DNA of 54,919 nt from Hyphomicrobiaceae bacterium (GTDB taxonomy: Bacteria; Pseudomonadota; Alphaproteobacteria; Rhizobiales; Hyphomicrobiaceae). Below are positions 37,905-46,923 of this stretch, in pieces (position 1 is the stretch's first letter; every line of letters begins with the position of its first letter). A program made the position numbers and the translations under genes. The notes beneath the pieces were generated by a model, which saw only the letters and a program-made list of their open reading frames with translations, ran no database searches and was not told the DNA's origin. The stretch covers positions 1-54,919 of the forward strand of contig JAKFWF010000036.1 in NCBI GenBank assembly GCA_021730785.1. The letters are read 5' to 3'.

Positions 37905-40900
37905 ATGGCACGTGCTGCAACGACCGTTACACCGGATGCGGCCAAGGGCACCGAGTTGCCGCCCCGCGACGAGATCGCGTCCTACCATCTGGTCGAGGAG
38001 ATGCGCCTCGTCGGCGGGCTCATCGAGCGTGCGCTGTTCACCGAGGACGAGCGCCGCCGTACGGCCGACGTCGCCCGCCGTCTTGTCCATGCCGCGCGGG
38101 CCGGACGCCACAAGTATTCCGGCATCGATGCGTTCATGCAGGAATATGGCCTCACCTCCGAGGAGGGCGTCATCCTGATGTGCCTCGCGGAAGCGCTGTT
38201 GCGCATTCCCGACACGGAAACCGCCGACGCGCTGATCGCCGAAAAGGTCGGCAGCGGCCAGTGGTCGAAACACATGGGTGCCTCAGACAGCCTGTTCGTC
38301 AACGCGTCCACCTGGGGCCTCATGCTCACTGGGCAGATCGTCAAGCTGAAGGACGTGAAAGGCGCCAGCATCGGCAACATCCTGAAGCGCCTCGTCGTGC
38401 GCTCGGGCGAACCCGTCATCCGGCAGGCCATGCGGCAGGCGATGCGCGTGATGGGCGACCAGTTCGTGCTCGGCACCACCATCAACGAAGCGCTGAAGCG
38501 GGCAGCCCCGCTCGAAGCCAAGGGCTATCGCTTTTCTTACGACATGCTGGGCGAGGGTGCGAAGACCGCGACTGACGCGAAACGCTATTTCGACCGCTAC
38601 ATGACCGCCCTCGAACAGGTCGGCAAGGCGGCTGGTCCCTTGCAGTCGGCGCACCCCGACGCGCTGATGGAGCGGCCCGGCCTGTCGGTCAAGCTTTCGG
38701 CGATCCACCCGCGCTACGAGCCCGGCAAGGAAGCCCGCCTCGACGCCGAGCTGGTGCCACTGGTGATCGAACTGGCCAAAGCTGCCCGCGCGCGCGGCAT
38801 TGGCCTCACGCTCGATGCGGAAGAGCAGGATCGCCTCGATCCGTCGCTCGGGCTGTTCGGCCGGGTGTTCATGGATCCTGCCCTCGATACCTGGTCGGGC
38901 TTCGGCATTGCCGTGCAAGCCTATGGTCGTCGCGCCATCCCGACATTGCGCTGGTTGCGCCGCCTCGCCGAGCGATCAGGCAAGCGCATCCCTGTGCGCC
39001 TCGTCAAGGGCGCCTACTGGGACAGCGAGATCAAGTGGGCGCAGGAGCGCGGCTGGGCCGACTACCCCGTGTTCACCCGCAAGCTGCATACCGACGTGTC
39101 GTATCTCGCGTGCATGCGGCTGATGCTGTCCGACGCGAGTGCGTTCTATCCGCAGTTCGCGACCCACAATGCGCACACGGTGGCGGCTGCCTACACCGCT
39201 GCCGGCTCTGCGCGTTTCGAGTTCCAGCGCCTGCACGGCATGGGCGAGGCGCTGTACGAGGATGTGGTGGGGGCGGACAACCTCGACCGCGCCTGCCGCA
39301 TCTACGCCCCTGTCGGTGGGCACGAGGACCTGCTCGCCTATCTCGTGCGGCGGTTATTGGAGAACGGTGCCAATACCTCGTTCGTCAATCGGCTCGCCGA
39401 CGAGGAAGCCCCCGTTGCCGACATCATCCGCGATCCGGTCGAGGTGGCTGACCTCGAACGCGAAAAGGGCATGGCCGCCGGCGACGTGCTTCAGCCAAGC
39501 CCACTGGCGATCTATGGCGAAGCGCGCCGCAACAGCCTCGGCCTGCCGCTCACCGAGCCGTCGGTTCGCGCCAAGATGGCCGAGGAAATGAACGAGGCGC
39601 TGGAAGGCTCGTTCGCGGTCGGCCCGATCGTCGAGGGCAAGCCGGTCACCGGCGGCACGTCCGCGACCCTCGTCACCTGCCCGCACGACCGGCGCCTGCG
39701 CATCGGCACGGTGCGCGCCGCCGATGCTGCCGCCATCGAGACCGCGATCGCGAGCGCGACGGCCGCCGCCCACACCTGGGACCGCCGCAGCGGTGCAGAG
39801 CGCGCAGCCATCCTGGAGCGCGCAGCCGACTTGTTCGAGCGGGACCGGGCACGACTGCTGGCGGTGATCGTGCGCGAGGCCGGCAAGACCTTCGAGAACG
39901 CCCAAGGCGATCTGCGCGAGGCGGTCGATTTCCTGCGCTACTACGCAACCGAGGCGCGCCGCCTGTTCTCGGGCGCGACCATCCTGCGCGGGCCGACCGG
40001 CGAGACCAACCTGCTGGAGTTGCGCGGGCGGGGACCGTTCGCAGCGATTGCGCCGTGGAATTTCCCGATCGCGATTTTCACCGGTCAGGTCGCAGCCGCG
40101 CTGGCGGCCGGCAACCCGGTGCTGGCGAAACCTGCCGTGCAGACGCCGGTGACGGCATTTCTCGCGACGCAACTGCTGCACGAGGCGGGCGTGCCGGCCA
40201 ACGTGCTGCATCTGCTGACCGGCGGGGCTGAGGTCGGCGCGGCGCTCGTCAAGGACAAGCGCATCAAGGGCATCGCCTTCACCGGCTCGAACGATACCGC
40301 CTGGGCGATCCAGCGCGGCCTTGCCGACCGGCGCGGCGAAATCATCCCCTTCATCGCCGAAACCGGCGGCCTCAACGCCATGATCGTCGACAGCAGCGCG
40401 CTGCCCGAGCAGGTGATCCGCGACGTCGTTCGCTCCGCCTTCGACAGTGCCGGCCAGCGCTGCTCTGCAACCCGGGTGATGTTCATCCAGGATGACGTCG
40501 CCGACAAGATGGGCGAAATGCTGGTCGGCGCCGTGCAGGCGCTCGATATCGGCGATCCGTTCGACTATGCGACAGACATCGGCCCGGTGATCGATCAGGC
40601 GGCCCAGGATCGCCTCGAGGCGCACAAGGCTCGCATGCACCGCGAAGCGCGCCGTGTGCTGGTCGATTTGCCCGTGCCGGCCTCCTGCCGGGCGGGCACC
40701 TACGTCGGCCCGGCGGTGTACGAGATCGAGCGGATCGGCCAGCTGGAGCGCGAAGTGTTCGGGCCGATTTTGCACGTGGTGCGCTTCAGCCAGGGGCACC
40801 TCGCAAAGGTGGTCGAGGCCATCAACGCGACCGGTTTCGGGCTAACGCTCGGCGTGCACAGCCGCATCGTCGCCGTCGCCGACTATGTCGCCGAGTACGC

Positions 40901-41111
40901 CGACGTCGGCAATCTCTACGTCAACCGCAACCAGATCGGCGCGGTGGTCGGCGTGCAGCCGTTCGGCGGCGATGGCCTGTCGGGCACCGGTCCGAAGGCT
41001 GGCGGGCCGAACTATCTCACGCGCTTTGCGACCGAGCGCGTGCGCACGACCGATGTGACGGCGACCGGCGGCAACGTGCAGCTGCTCGGCCTGGGCGGAA
41101 CGGCGGGGTGA
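37905..41111 (+). CDS. putA: Bifunctional proline dehydrogenase / glutamate-semialdehyde dehydrogenase PutA
   Basis: This 1068-residue enzyme oxidises proline to glutamate in two steps. The FAD-dependent proline dehydrogenase domain (about 60-480) contains GIGLTLDAEEQDRLD, RLVKGAYWDSEIKWAQ and ATHNAHTVAAAY. The NAD-dependent P5C dehydrogenase domain (about 560-1040) contains APWNFPIAIFTGQVAAAL, the catalytic Glu in FIAETGGLNAMIVD and Cys in SAGQRCSATR. It lacks the N-terminal ribbon-helix-helix repressor domain of E. coli PutA (1320 residues), so it is the non-regulatory type. ATG at 37905 has GGCGGAG about ten bases upstream. It ends 6 bp from the convergent propeller gene. Regulation must come from elsewhere. 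Confidence 0.96.
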   Translation: MARAATTVTPDAAKGTELPPRDEIASYHLVEEMRLVGGLIERALFTEDERRRTADVARRLVHAARAGRHKYSGIDAFMQEYGLTSEEGVILMCLAEALLRIPDTETADALIAEKVGSGQWSKHMGASDSLFVNASTWGLMLTGQIVKLKDVKGASIGNILKRLVVRSGEPVIRQAMRQAMRVMGDQFVLGTTINEALKRAAPLEAKGYRFSYDMLGEGAKTATDAKRYFDRYMTALEQVGKAAGPLQSAHPDALMERPGLSVKLSAIHPRYEPGKEARLDAELVPLVIELAKAARARGIGLTLDAEEQDRLDPSLGLFGRVFMDPALDTWSGFGIAVQAYGRRAIPTLRWLRRLAERSGKRIPVRLVKGAYWDSEIKWAQERGWADYPVFTRKLHTDVSYLACMRLMLSDASAFYPQFATHNAHTVAAAYTAAGSARFEFQRLHGMGEALYEDVVGADNLDRACRIYAPVGGHEDLLAYLVRRLLENGANTSFVNRLADEEAPVADIIRDPVEVADLEREKGMAAGDVLQPSPLAIYGEARRNSLGLPLTEPSVRAKMAEEMNEALEGSFAVGPIVEGKPVTGGTSATLVTCPHDRRLRIGTVRAADAAAIETAIASATAAAHTWDRRSGAERAAILERAADLFERDRARLLAVIVREAGKTFENAQGDLREAVDFLRYYATEARRLFSGATILRGPTGETNLLELRGRGPFAAIAPWNFPIAIFTGQVAAALAAGNPVLAKPAVQTPVTAFLATQLLHEAGVPANVLHLLTGGAEVGAALVKDKRIKGIAFTGSNDTAWAIQRGLADRRGEIIPFIAETGGLNAMIVDSSALPEQVIRDVVRSAFDSAGQRCSATRVMFIQDDVADKMGEMLVGAVQALDIGDPFDYATDIGPVIDQAAQDRLEAHKARMHREARRVLVDLPVPASCRAGTYVGPAVYEIERIGQLEREVFGPILHVVRFSQGHLAKVVEAINATGFGLTLGVHSRIVAVADYVAEYADVGNLYVNRNQIGAVVGVQPFGGDGLSGTGPKAGGPNYLTRFATERVRTTDVTATGGNVQLLGLGGTAG

Positions 41112-41117
41112 ATTGCA

Positions 41118-42221
41118 TCAGGCCGCAAAGCGCACCGCATAGACCGGCGGCAGGTTGTGCGAGATGCCGGTCCAGCTGTCGCCCTGGTCCTCGCTGACCC
41201 ACAGTCCGCCCGTGGTCGAGCCGAAGGCGAGGCGCTCGCCCGTGGGGTCGATGGCAAACCCATGGCGGTAGACGATGTCGTAGGCATGGTGCTGCGGCAG
41301 GCCGCGCGTGAGCACATCGAACGTGCGGGCGCCATCGCGCGTGCGCGTCACCACGAGGCGGCCATCGCGCGGAATGCGCTTCTCGTCCTTGATCTCGGGA
41401 ATGAACCAGGCGGTGTCGGGCTCGCGGGGGTGCACGGCCACGGGGAAGCCGAACGTGGAGGGCCCGGCCTGCTTGATCTCGGTGAAGGTGCGCCCTTCGT
41501 CGGAGGAGACGAAAATGCCGTTGTGATGCTGCACCCACATGCGGTTCGCATATGCCGGACACTGCACGAGGCAATGCACGTCCTGGGCGATTGGATCGTG
41601 GGTCAGCTCGGGCGGCACGTGGTCGGCGCGCATGCCTTCGCCGCGCTGCACCCAGCTCGCTCCGGCGTCCTCGGTGAGCCAGATGCCGCCGGTCGAAACC
41701 GCGATCCACACGCGCTTTGAATTGCGCGGATCGACGAGGATCGAGTGAATGCCGGGCAGATCGGCGCCGCCACCCATCCATTTTTTGCGCTTGGGGTGAT
41801 CCCATAGCGACCGGATCATCTGCCAGCTGCTGCCGTGGTCGGTCGAGCGGAACAGCCCACCTGGAATCGTGCCGCACCACAGCACGCCCGGTTCATCCGC
41901 GACACCGGCTGCCAGCGCCCAGATGCGCACCGTGCTCCAGGGCAGCGGCCGGCCCCACATGTCGTTTTCCTCTAGGCCCTCGGGCTTCGGCGGATAGGCC
42001 GGCGTCGCGATTTCCTCCCAGCCCGTGGCGGTGGAGCGGTGCACTTTGACGCCGAAGTGGCCGTGGTCGAGTGCTGCATAATGGCGGCCATCACGCGGAT
42101 CGGTCAGCGTCAGCGTGACATTATCGCCGAGAAAATCGACACGATCGATGTCCCACTTACTGTTGGTGCGCTGGACCCAGAACAAGCCCTTGCGGGTCGA
42201 AACGAGGAGTTTGTCGCCCAT
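41118..42221 (-). CDS. Sialidase-like beta-propeller protein with Asp-box repeats
   Basis: This 367-residue protein contains at least four Asp-box (BNR) motifs: RSTDHGSSW, LTEDAGASW, VSSDEGRTF and VSEDQGDSW, the marks of six-bladed sialidase-type or Vps10-type propellers. No signal peptide is visible (it starts MGDKLLVSTRKGLFWVQ), and the catalytic residues of true sialidases were not recognised, so it is probably not a glycosidase. Its ATG is two bases after the stop of a MoaD-like gene, strongly suggesting a functional pair. I have the impression this pairing recurs in proteobacteria, with no assigned function. It converges with putA. Confidence 0.85.
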   Translation of the reverse strand: MGDKLLVSTRKGLFWVQRTNSKWDIDRVDFLGDNVTLTLTDPRDGRHYAALDHGHFGVKVHRSTATGWEEIATPAYPPKPEGLEENDMWGRPLPWSTVRIWALAAGVADEPGVLWCGTIPGGLFRSTDHGSSWQMIRSLWDHPKRKKWMGGGADLPGIHSILVDPRNSKRVWIAVSTGGIWLTEDAGASWVQRGEGMRADHVPPELTHDPIAQDVHCLVQCPAYANRMWVQHHNGIFVSSDEGRTFTEIKQAGPSTFGFPVAVHPREPDTAWFIPEIKDEKRIPRDGRLVVTRTRDGARTFDVLTRGLPQHHAYDIVYRHGFAIDPTGERLAFGSTTGGLWVSEDQGDSWTGISHNLPPVYAVRFAA

Positions 42222-42223
42222 GA

Positions 42224-42493
42224 TCAGCCTCCGGAAAGTGCCTGGAAAATGTAGATCCTGCTGCCGGCCGTGACGGGATCGGACAGCCGCGTGCGGTCTC
42301 GGATGACCGCGCCGTCGACGAAGATCGTCATGTGCCGGCGCAACGCCGATTGGTCATCGAGCACATAGGCCCGCGCCTGCGGGTTTGCCGCAAAGACGTT
42401 GTCGAGCACTTCGCGCACCGTGGCGCCTGCCGCCTCGGTCGCGGGGCATGGCACGTGGCGCTGGATGTTCTCTGTGAAGGTGACCATTGCCAT
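42224..42493 (-). CDS. MoaD/ThiS-family ubiquitin-like sulfur-carrier protein
   Basis: This 89-residue beta-grasp protein ends in Gly-Gly (FQALSGG), the C-terminus that is adenylated and thiocarboxylated in MoaD, ThiS and related carriers. Internal motifs ATVREVLDNVFAANP and SAGSRIYIFQALSGG-like (AGSRIYIFQA) fit the family. A partner E1-like enzyme (MoeB/ThiF) is not nearby, and no molybdopterin or thiamine genes are adjacent. It immediately precedes the beta-propeller gene (2 bp). The tail could donate sulfur or form a conjugate; both are inference. Start codons at 42493 and 42487 are equally plausible. Confidence 0.85.
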   Translation of the reverse strand: MAMVTFTENIQRHVPCPATEAAGATVREVLDNVFAANPQARAYVLDDQSALRRHMTIFVDGAVIRDRTRLSDPVTAGSRIYIFQALSGG

Positions 42494-42556
42494 GGTGCCG
42501 ACTCCCGCAGTGGTGCCGGCCTAGAACCGAAACCTGCACCCCTTCAAGGAACGGGC

Positions 42557-42581
42557 CGCCAAGGGTCTCGAGCCCTTGGCG
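42557..42581. repeat. Hairpin between the BA14K and MoaD-like genes
   Basis: A perfect nine-base stem CGCCAAGGG / CCCTTGGCG with a seven-base loop. It resembles the hairpins at 46806-46917 and 53763-53810 in its CCAAGGG...CCTTGGCGG arms and in the neighbouring AAGGGGTGC. It is probably a member of a small dispersed repeat family and may also terminate BA14K transcription. Confidence 0.55.
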
Positions 42582-42654
42582 CTGGTACGGTTACAGCGCC
42601 GACGATCACGGCGACGCAGTATCAATCCGGTTCAAAGATGGCAACGCCTGGAAC

Positions 42655-43125
42655 TCAACCTCGCAGATACGGGCACAACCGGCGCTCACCGCTATAGGTC
42701 GTGTAGTAGCCGCTGCGCCACTCGAAGGAGCGGAAATGATCGGCGCAGATCTTGCGCGGATCGCCCGTATAGCCGGCCGGATAGTAATAGGGACCGTCGT
42801 AGGCATAGGTGTCGTAATAATAGCCGCGACGGGGGCGATAGGCTTGGTTGGCGATGATCGCGCCGGCGACGATTGCCGAGCCGACGCCGAGGCCGATGGC
42901 CGGTCCGCGCCAGCCGCCATAGTAGCGGCCATATCCGCCGCGATAAAAACCACGGCCGCCGCCATAGTATCCGCGACCGCGATATTGCACCAAGGTCACG
43001 GGCGGGCTTTCGGCGGCAGCGACCGGTGGGGACGCAATCGTCGACGATAGGGGAGCCGCGCCGGCACCCACGGTGGTGATCGCCAGCAGGGTCGCCGTCA
43101 GAAGGGCTCGCAGGAAGGTACGCAT
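42655..43125 (-). CDS. BA14K-family exported protein with Gly/Tyr-rich region
   Basis: This 156-residue protein has a signal peptide (about 1-24, ending GAGAAP) and a Gly/Tyr/Arg-rich repeat region (YRGRGYYGGGRGFYRGGYGRYYGG in pieces). A transmembrane-like GLGVGSAIVAGAIIA follows, then the BA14K C-terminal motif CADHFRSFEWRSGYYTTYSGERRLCPYL with its two cysteines. BA14K proteins, first known from Brucella, are typical of Hyphomicrobiales and may have lectin-like activity. ATG at 43125 is supported by the signal peptide; the frame extends upstream without support. Confidence 0.88.
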   Translation of the reverse strand: MRTFLRALLTATLLAITTVGAGAAPLSSTIASPPVAAAESPPVTLVQYRGRGYYGGGRGFYRGGYGRYYGGWRGPAIGLGVGSAIVAGAIIANQAYRPRRGYYYDTYAYDGPYYYPAGYTGDPRKICADHFRSFEWRSGYYTTYSGERRLCPYLRG

Positions 43126-43272
43126 GTTGATTGGCCTCGTTGTTATGTGGGGGCTTAGGTCCGCGCCTCGATAACGACCCGTGAGTCGCAGTTCCGTCGG
43201 TGAACGCGGGTGTCGGTGGCACACCGCTTGGCGCAAAAGTGTGGCGTCGAGGCCATTCAAATTCAATTGAAC

Positions 43273-44841
43273 CTACTCAGCCGCTTCCTTGTGCTCAGTC
43301 GAAGCCTTCCAGGTGAGCCTGGGCTCGCGCGCCGCCTTGGTCTCGTCCAACCGGCGGCGTGGGGCGAACTGCGGCGCCTGCTTGAAGCGTTCGACGTCGC
43401 CGTCCTTGGCCGCCATCGCGAGGGTGCGCAATGTCGCGATGAACAGGTCGAGCGACTGCTTCGATTCCGATTCGGTCGGCTCGATCAGCATCGCCCCGTG
43501 CACCACAAGCGGGAAGTACATCGTCATCGGATGATAACCTTCGTCGATCATCGCCTTGGCAAAGTCGAGGGTCGTCACTCCGGTGTCCTTCAGCCAGGCG
43601 TCGTCGAACAGGACTTCGTGCATGCAGGCCTGATCGCCGAACGGCTGCGAGAAGATATCGCGCAGGCCGACGCGGATGTAGTTGGCGTTCAGCACCGCAT
43701 CTTCGCTAGCCTGACGCATGCCATCGCTGCCGTGGCTCAGCATGTAGGTGAGTGCCCGCACATACATGCCCATCTGCCCGTGGAAGGCGGTGAGACGGCC
43801 GAACGGGTGCGTGCCGGTTGCAGCGGTGGCCGTCTCGATTAGGCGATAGGCGGCCTTGTCCTTCACGACATAGGGCAGCGGCGCGAACGGGCTGAGTGCC
43901 TTCGACAGCACCACCGGACCCGAGCCCGGACCACCGCCACCGTGCGGGGTCGAGAACGTCTTGTGCAGATTGATGTGCATGGCGTCGATGCCGAGATCGC
44001 CCGGCCGCACCTTACCGACGATGGCATTGAAGTTGGCGCCGTCGCAGTAGAAGTAGGCGCCGGCCGCATGCACCGCTGCAGCGATCGCCACCACCTCGGG
44101 CTCGAACAGGCCGCAGGTGTTGGGGTTGGTGAGCATAATCGCTGCAACATCGGGCCCGAGCGCGCTCTTCACTGCATCGACCGACACGGTGCCATCGTCG
44201 CGCGCAGGGATCGTCTTGACCGTGTAGCCCATGAAGGCCGCCGTCGCCGGGTTGGTACCGTGGGCGGATTCAGGTACGAGGACGACAGATCGCTGGGCGC
44301 CTTTTGCCTCGTGCGCGGCCTTGATCGCGAGCATGCCGCACAACTCGCCGTGGGCGCCGGCCTTGGGGCTCATGGCGATGCTGTGCATGCCGGTCAGCTC
44401 GAGCAGATAGCCGGCGAGGATCTCCATCAGCTGCAACGCGCCCTGTACCGTCGACTGGGGTTGCAGCGGGTGGATGTCGCCGAAGCCCGGCAGGCGAGCC
44501 ATCTTCTCGTTCAGCCGCGCGTTGTGCTTCATCGTGCACGAGCCCAGCGGATAGAGCCCGCTGTCGATTGCGTAGTTCTTGCGGGAGAGCCGCACGTAGT
44601 GGCGCAGGGTCTCGGGCTCGGTGAGACCCGGCAAGCCGATATCGCCGCTGCGTTCGAGACCGCCGAGGCGGGATTTGTGTTGCTTGGGTTCGGGCAGATC
44701 GACGCCGGTCTTGCTGAGCGCGCCCGATTCGAAGATCAGCGCCTCCTCGTGGTCGAGGGCCCGGTTCCCGGTGAAGGTCGCGGCGGTTCCAGTGGTGGCC
44801 GTGCCCGGCGTGGTCGGGCGGCCGGACGAGTTCATGGCCAT
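43273..44841 (-). CDS. gcvPB: Glycine dehydrogenase (decarboxylating) subunit 2
   Basis: This 522-residue protein is the catalytic C-terminal half of the split P-protein. It carries the PLP-binding Lys in MHINLHKTFSTPHGGGGPG, as well as YPLGSCTMKHN and SPKAGAHGELCG motifs. With subunit 1 it decarboxylates glycine and passes aminomethyl to the H-protein lipoyl group. A short disordered N-terminus rich in Thr and Gly precedes the conserved part. It is last in the gcvT-gcvH-gcvPA-gcvPB operon, separated from gcvPA by 211 bp that contain a large inverted repeat. Start codons at 44841 and 44835 are both possible. Confidence 0.97.
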   Translation of the reverse strand: MAMNSSGRPTTPGTATTGTAATFTGNRALDHEEALIFESGALSKTGVDLPEPKQHKSRLGGLERSGDIGLPGLTEPETLRHYVRLSRKNYAIDSGLYPLGSCTMKHNARLNEKMARLPGFGDIHPLQPQSTVQGALQLMEILAGYLLELTGMHSIAMSPKAGAHGELCGMLAIKAAHEAKGAQRSVVLVPESAHGTNPATAAFMGYTVKTIPARDDGTVSVDAVKSALGPDVAAIMLTNPNTCGLFEPEVVAIAAAVHAAGAYFYCDGANFNAIVGKVRPGDLGIDAMHINLHKTFSTPHGGGGPGSGPVVLSKALSPFAPLPYVVKDKAAYRLIETATAATGTHPFGRLTAFHGQMGMYVRALTYMLSHGSDGMRQASEDAVLNANYIRVGLRDIFSQPFGDQACMHEVLFDDAWLKDTGVTTLDFAKAMIDEGYHPMTMYFPLVVHGAMLIEPTESESKQSLDLFIATLRTLAMAAKDGDVERFKQAPQFAPRRRLDETKAAREPRLTWKASTEHKEAAE

Positions 44842-44888
44842 AAGGGGGCTCCCATGGATGCCGGGATCCCGGCATTCGATCCAGAAAA

Positions 44889-45031
44889 AAGTGTCATCCC
44901 GGGGCTTGTCCCCGGGACCCAGGGTTCAACGGGTCCAACTGCAGCAGGGTTACGGCGACCACTCGGCGATGACCGTCTGGCCCGTGCTTGTTGAACCTTG
45001 GGTCCTCGGGACAAGCCCGAGGATGACACTT
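44889..45031. repeat. Pair of 42-base inverted repeats between gcvPA and gcvPB
   Basis: Two arms (44889-44930 and 44990-45031) are near-identical inverted copies of each other. Each holds its own short hairpin (CCCGGGGCTTGTCCCCGGG on one side, CTCGGGACAAGCCCGAG on the other) and the flanking words GTGTCATCC and GTTCAAC. The 59-base spacer has no gene. The design resembles REP doublets or a small MITE. Lying within the operon it may stabilise or attenuate mRNA between the two P-protein subunits. Confidence 0.8.
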
Positions 45032-45052
45032 GTGGGTGGGAGAGAGCGGTCA

Positions 45053-46396
45053 TCACAGCACCTCCTTCAGTGCGGCGGCATAGGCGGCGCGGTCATCATC
45101 CGTGTTGATCTCGGTTGCGGCGACCAGGATCAGATCGGCCACCGCTTTATCGCCCGGCAGCAGGCGCGACACCGGCACGCCGCCCATGATGCCCTTGGCC
45201 GCCAGCTGCTCGATCACCGCCGCCGCATCGCCCGGCACGCGCAGGGTGAACTCGTTGAAGAATGTATCGTTCAGCACGCTCACGCCTTTCACGCCGGCCA
45301 GCCGATCGGCCAGATCACAGGCATTGGCGTGGTTGATTGCAGCCAGCCGCTTCAAGCCGGTTTCACCCAGCAGCGTCATGTGGATGGTGAAGGCCAATGC
45401 ACACAGGCCGGAGTTGGTGCAGATGTTGCTCGTCGCCTTTTCGCGGCGGATGTGCTGCTCGCGCGTCGACAGCGTGAGGACGAAGCCGCGGCGGCCTTCC
45501 GCATCGACCGTCTCGCCGCACAGCCGGCCCGGCATTTGCCGTACGTATTTCTCGCGGGTGGCGAACAGCCCGACGTAGGGTCCTCCAAACGTCAAGCCGT
45601 TGCCGATCGACTGGCCCTCGGCCACGACGATGTCGGCGCCCATGTCGCCTGGCGCACGCAGCGCGCCCAGCGCCACGATCTCGGTGACGACCACGACCAG
45701 GAGCGCGCCCTTGGCGTGGGCTGCGTCGGCGATCGGCCTCAGATCGCGAATGTTGCCGAACACATCCGGGTACTGCACGACGACGCAGGAGGTTTCAGCG
45801 TCGATCGTAGTGGCGATGGTCTCACGCGCCTGCGGATCGGGCGCGAGCGCGTGGACGGCCGCGCCCGAATACTTCGACAGCGTCGCGATCACGTCGGCAT
45901 ACTGGGGATGCAAACCGCCCGAGATCACTGCCTTCTTGCGCCGGGTGATGCGGTGCGCCATGAGGACCGCTTCGGCAGCGCCGGTGGAGCCGTCATACAT
46001 GGAGGCGTTCGCCACATCCATGGCAGTGAGGCGGGCAACCTGGGTCTGGAACTCGAACAGGTACTGCAGTGTGCCTTGGGTGATTTCCGGCTGGTAGGGC
46101 GTGTAGGAGGTGAGGAACTCCGAGCGCTGGATCAGGTGATCGACCGACGCCGGCACGTGATGGCAATAGGCACCGGCACCGACAAAGAACGGCACGGACG
46201 CCGCCGGCGTGTTGCGGGCGGCAAGCCGGCCAAGCTCGCGCTCGACCTCAAGTTCGCCCTTGGCCTTGGGCAGGTTCGGCAGCGCGCGCAGCAGCTTCGC
46301 TTTCGGCACGGCGGCGAACAGCTCGTCGACCGACGTCACGCCGACCTTGGCCAGCATGGCGCGGCGGTCATCGGCTTGCAGGGGAAGGTAGCGCAT
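45053..46396 (-). CDS. gcvPA: Glycine dehydrogenase (decarboxylating) subunit 1
   Basis: This 447-residue protein is the N-terminal half of the split P-protein and pairs with GcvPB. It starts [15 protein letters not shown], with motifs [32 protein letters not shown] and [15 protein letters not shown] typical of subunit 1, and the [14 protein letters not shown] stretch near the C-terminus. ATG at 46396 overlaps the gcvH stop by one base (TGATG), giving translational coupling. The long frame to 46831 runs through gcvH in another frame and is not real. Confidence 0.96.
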   Translation of the reverse strand: MRYLPLQADDRRAMLAKVGVTSVDELFAAVPKAKLLRALPNLPKAKGELEVERELGRLAARNTPAASVPFFVGAGAYCHHVPASVDHLIQRSEFLTSYTPYQPEITQGTLQYLFEFQTQVARLTAMDVANASMYDGSTGAAEAVLMAHRITRRKKAVISGGLHPQYADVIATLSKYSGAAVHALAPDPQARETIATTIDAETSCVVVQYPDVFGNIRDLRPIADAAHAKGALLVVVVTEIVALGALRAPGDMGADIVVAEGQSIGNGLTFGGPYVGLFATREKYVRQMPGRLCGETVDAEGRRGFVLTLSTREQHIRREKATSNICTNSGLCALAFTIHMTLLGETGLKRLAAINHANACDLADRLAGVKGVSVLNDTFFNEFTLRVPGDAAAVIEQLAAKGIMGGVPVSRLLPGDKAVADLILVAATEINTDDDRAAYAAALKEVL

Positions 46397-46770
46397 CAGG
46401 CGCTCTCTTTCACGAAGGCGTCGTAGGCGGCTTTGTCCATCAGGCCGTCCAACTGGGCCTTGTTGGCGATCTTCAATTTGAAGAACCAGGCCTTGCCTTC
46501 CGCGTCCTCGTTGACGAGGGCAGGGGTTCCCGCCAGATCGGCGTTGGCCGCCACCACCTCGCCCGAAATCGGCGCGTACACTTCGCTCGCCGCCTTCACG
46601 CTCTCGACAACGGCCGCCGCGTCCTTCTGTTTCAGCATGCGGCCGATTTCCGGCACCTCGACGAACACCACGTCGCCGAGCGCGGATTGCGCGTGGCTGG
46701 TGATGCCGACGGTGGCGATGTCGCCGTCGACGCTGACCCATTCGTGGTCTCGGGTGAACTTGATGGCCAT
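46396..46770 (-). CDS. gcvH: Glycine cleavage system H protein
   Basis: This 124-residue lipoyl carrier has the modified Lys in [18 protein letters not shown]. It shuttles the aminomethyl intermediate from the P-protein to GcvT and, in some organisms, donates lipoate. Conserved opening [24 protein letters not shown] and the [14 protein letters not shown] stretch are clear. ATG at 46770 (MAIKF) has AGGGGA upstream. It is the second gene of the operon, 153 bp after gcvT, with hairpin repeats between. Confidence 0.97.
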   Translation of the reverse strand: MAIKFTRDHEWVSVDGDIATVGITSHAQSALGDVVFVEVPEIGRMLKQKDAAAVVESVKAASEVYAPISGEVVAANADLAGTPALVNEDAEGKAWFFKLKIANKAQLDGLMDKAAYDAFVKESA

Positions 46771-46805
46771 GGCGGTAATCCCCTGTTGATGAAGGAAGTT
46801 GCGAA

Positions 46806-46917
46806 GGGTTTGCGCCCCTCGACCCCGCCACAGGCCCCGGGGCCCTTGGAACCCCACTTACACGTGGGTCCAGGGACTAGGTCCCTGGCGGAGAGCGCGA
46901 GGGCGCGGAGCCCTCGC
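46806..46917. repeat. Cluster of hairpins between gcvT and gcvH
   Basis: Three inverted repeats lie in the gcvT-gcvH gap: a CCAAGGG...TGGCGGGGTCGAGGGGC element on the minus strand (46806-46854), CCAGGGAC/GTCCCTGG with three-base loop (46870-46888), and GCGAGGGC/GCCCTCGC with five-base loop (46897-46917). The first shares its sequence with the repeat at 53763-53810, so it is a dispersed family. Inside an operon they may set the relative abundance of gcvT and gcvH messages. Confidence 0.65.
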
Positions 46918-46923
46918 AGGCGT

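Noticed and set aside
39354-40799. Long minus-strand open frame (481 codons) inside putA
   Set aside because: It is antisense to the conserved aldehyde dehydrogenase domain and shows only His/Arg/Asp-rich composition typical of shadow frames.
41118-42221. True secreted sialidase
   Set aside because: Asp-box repeats alone do not show sialidase activity. The protein has no signal peptide and the catalytic Arg triad and FRIP motif were not found.
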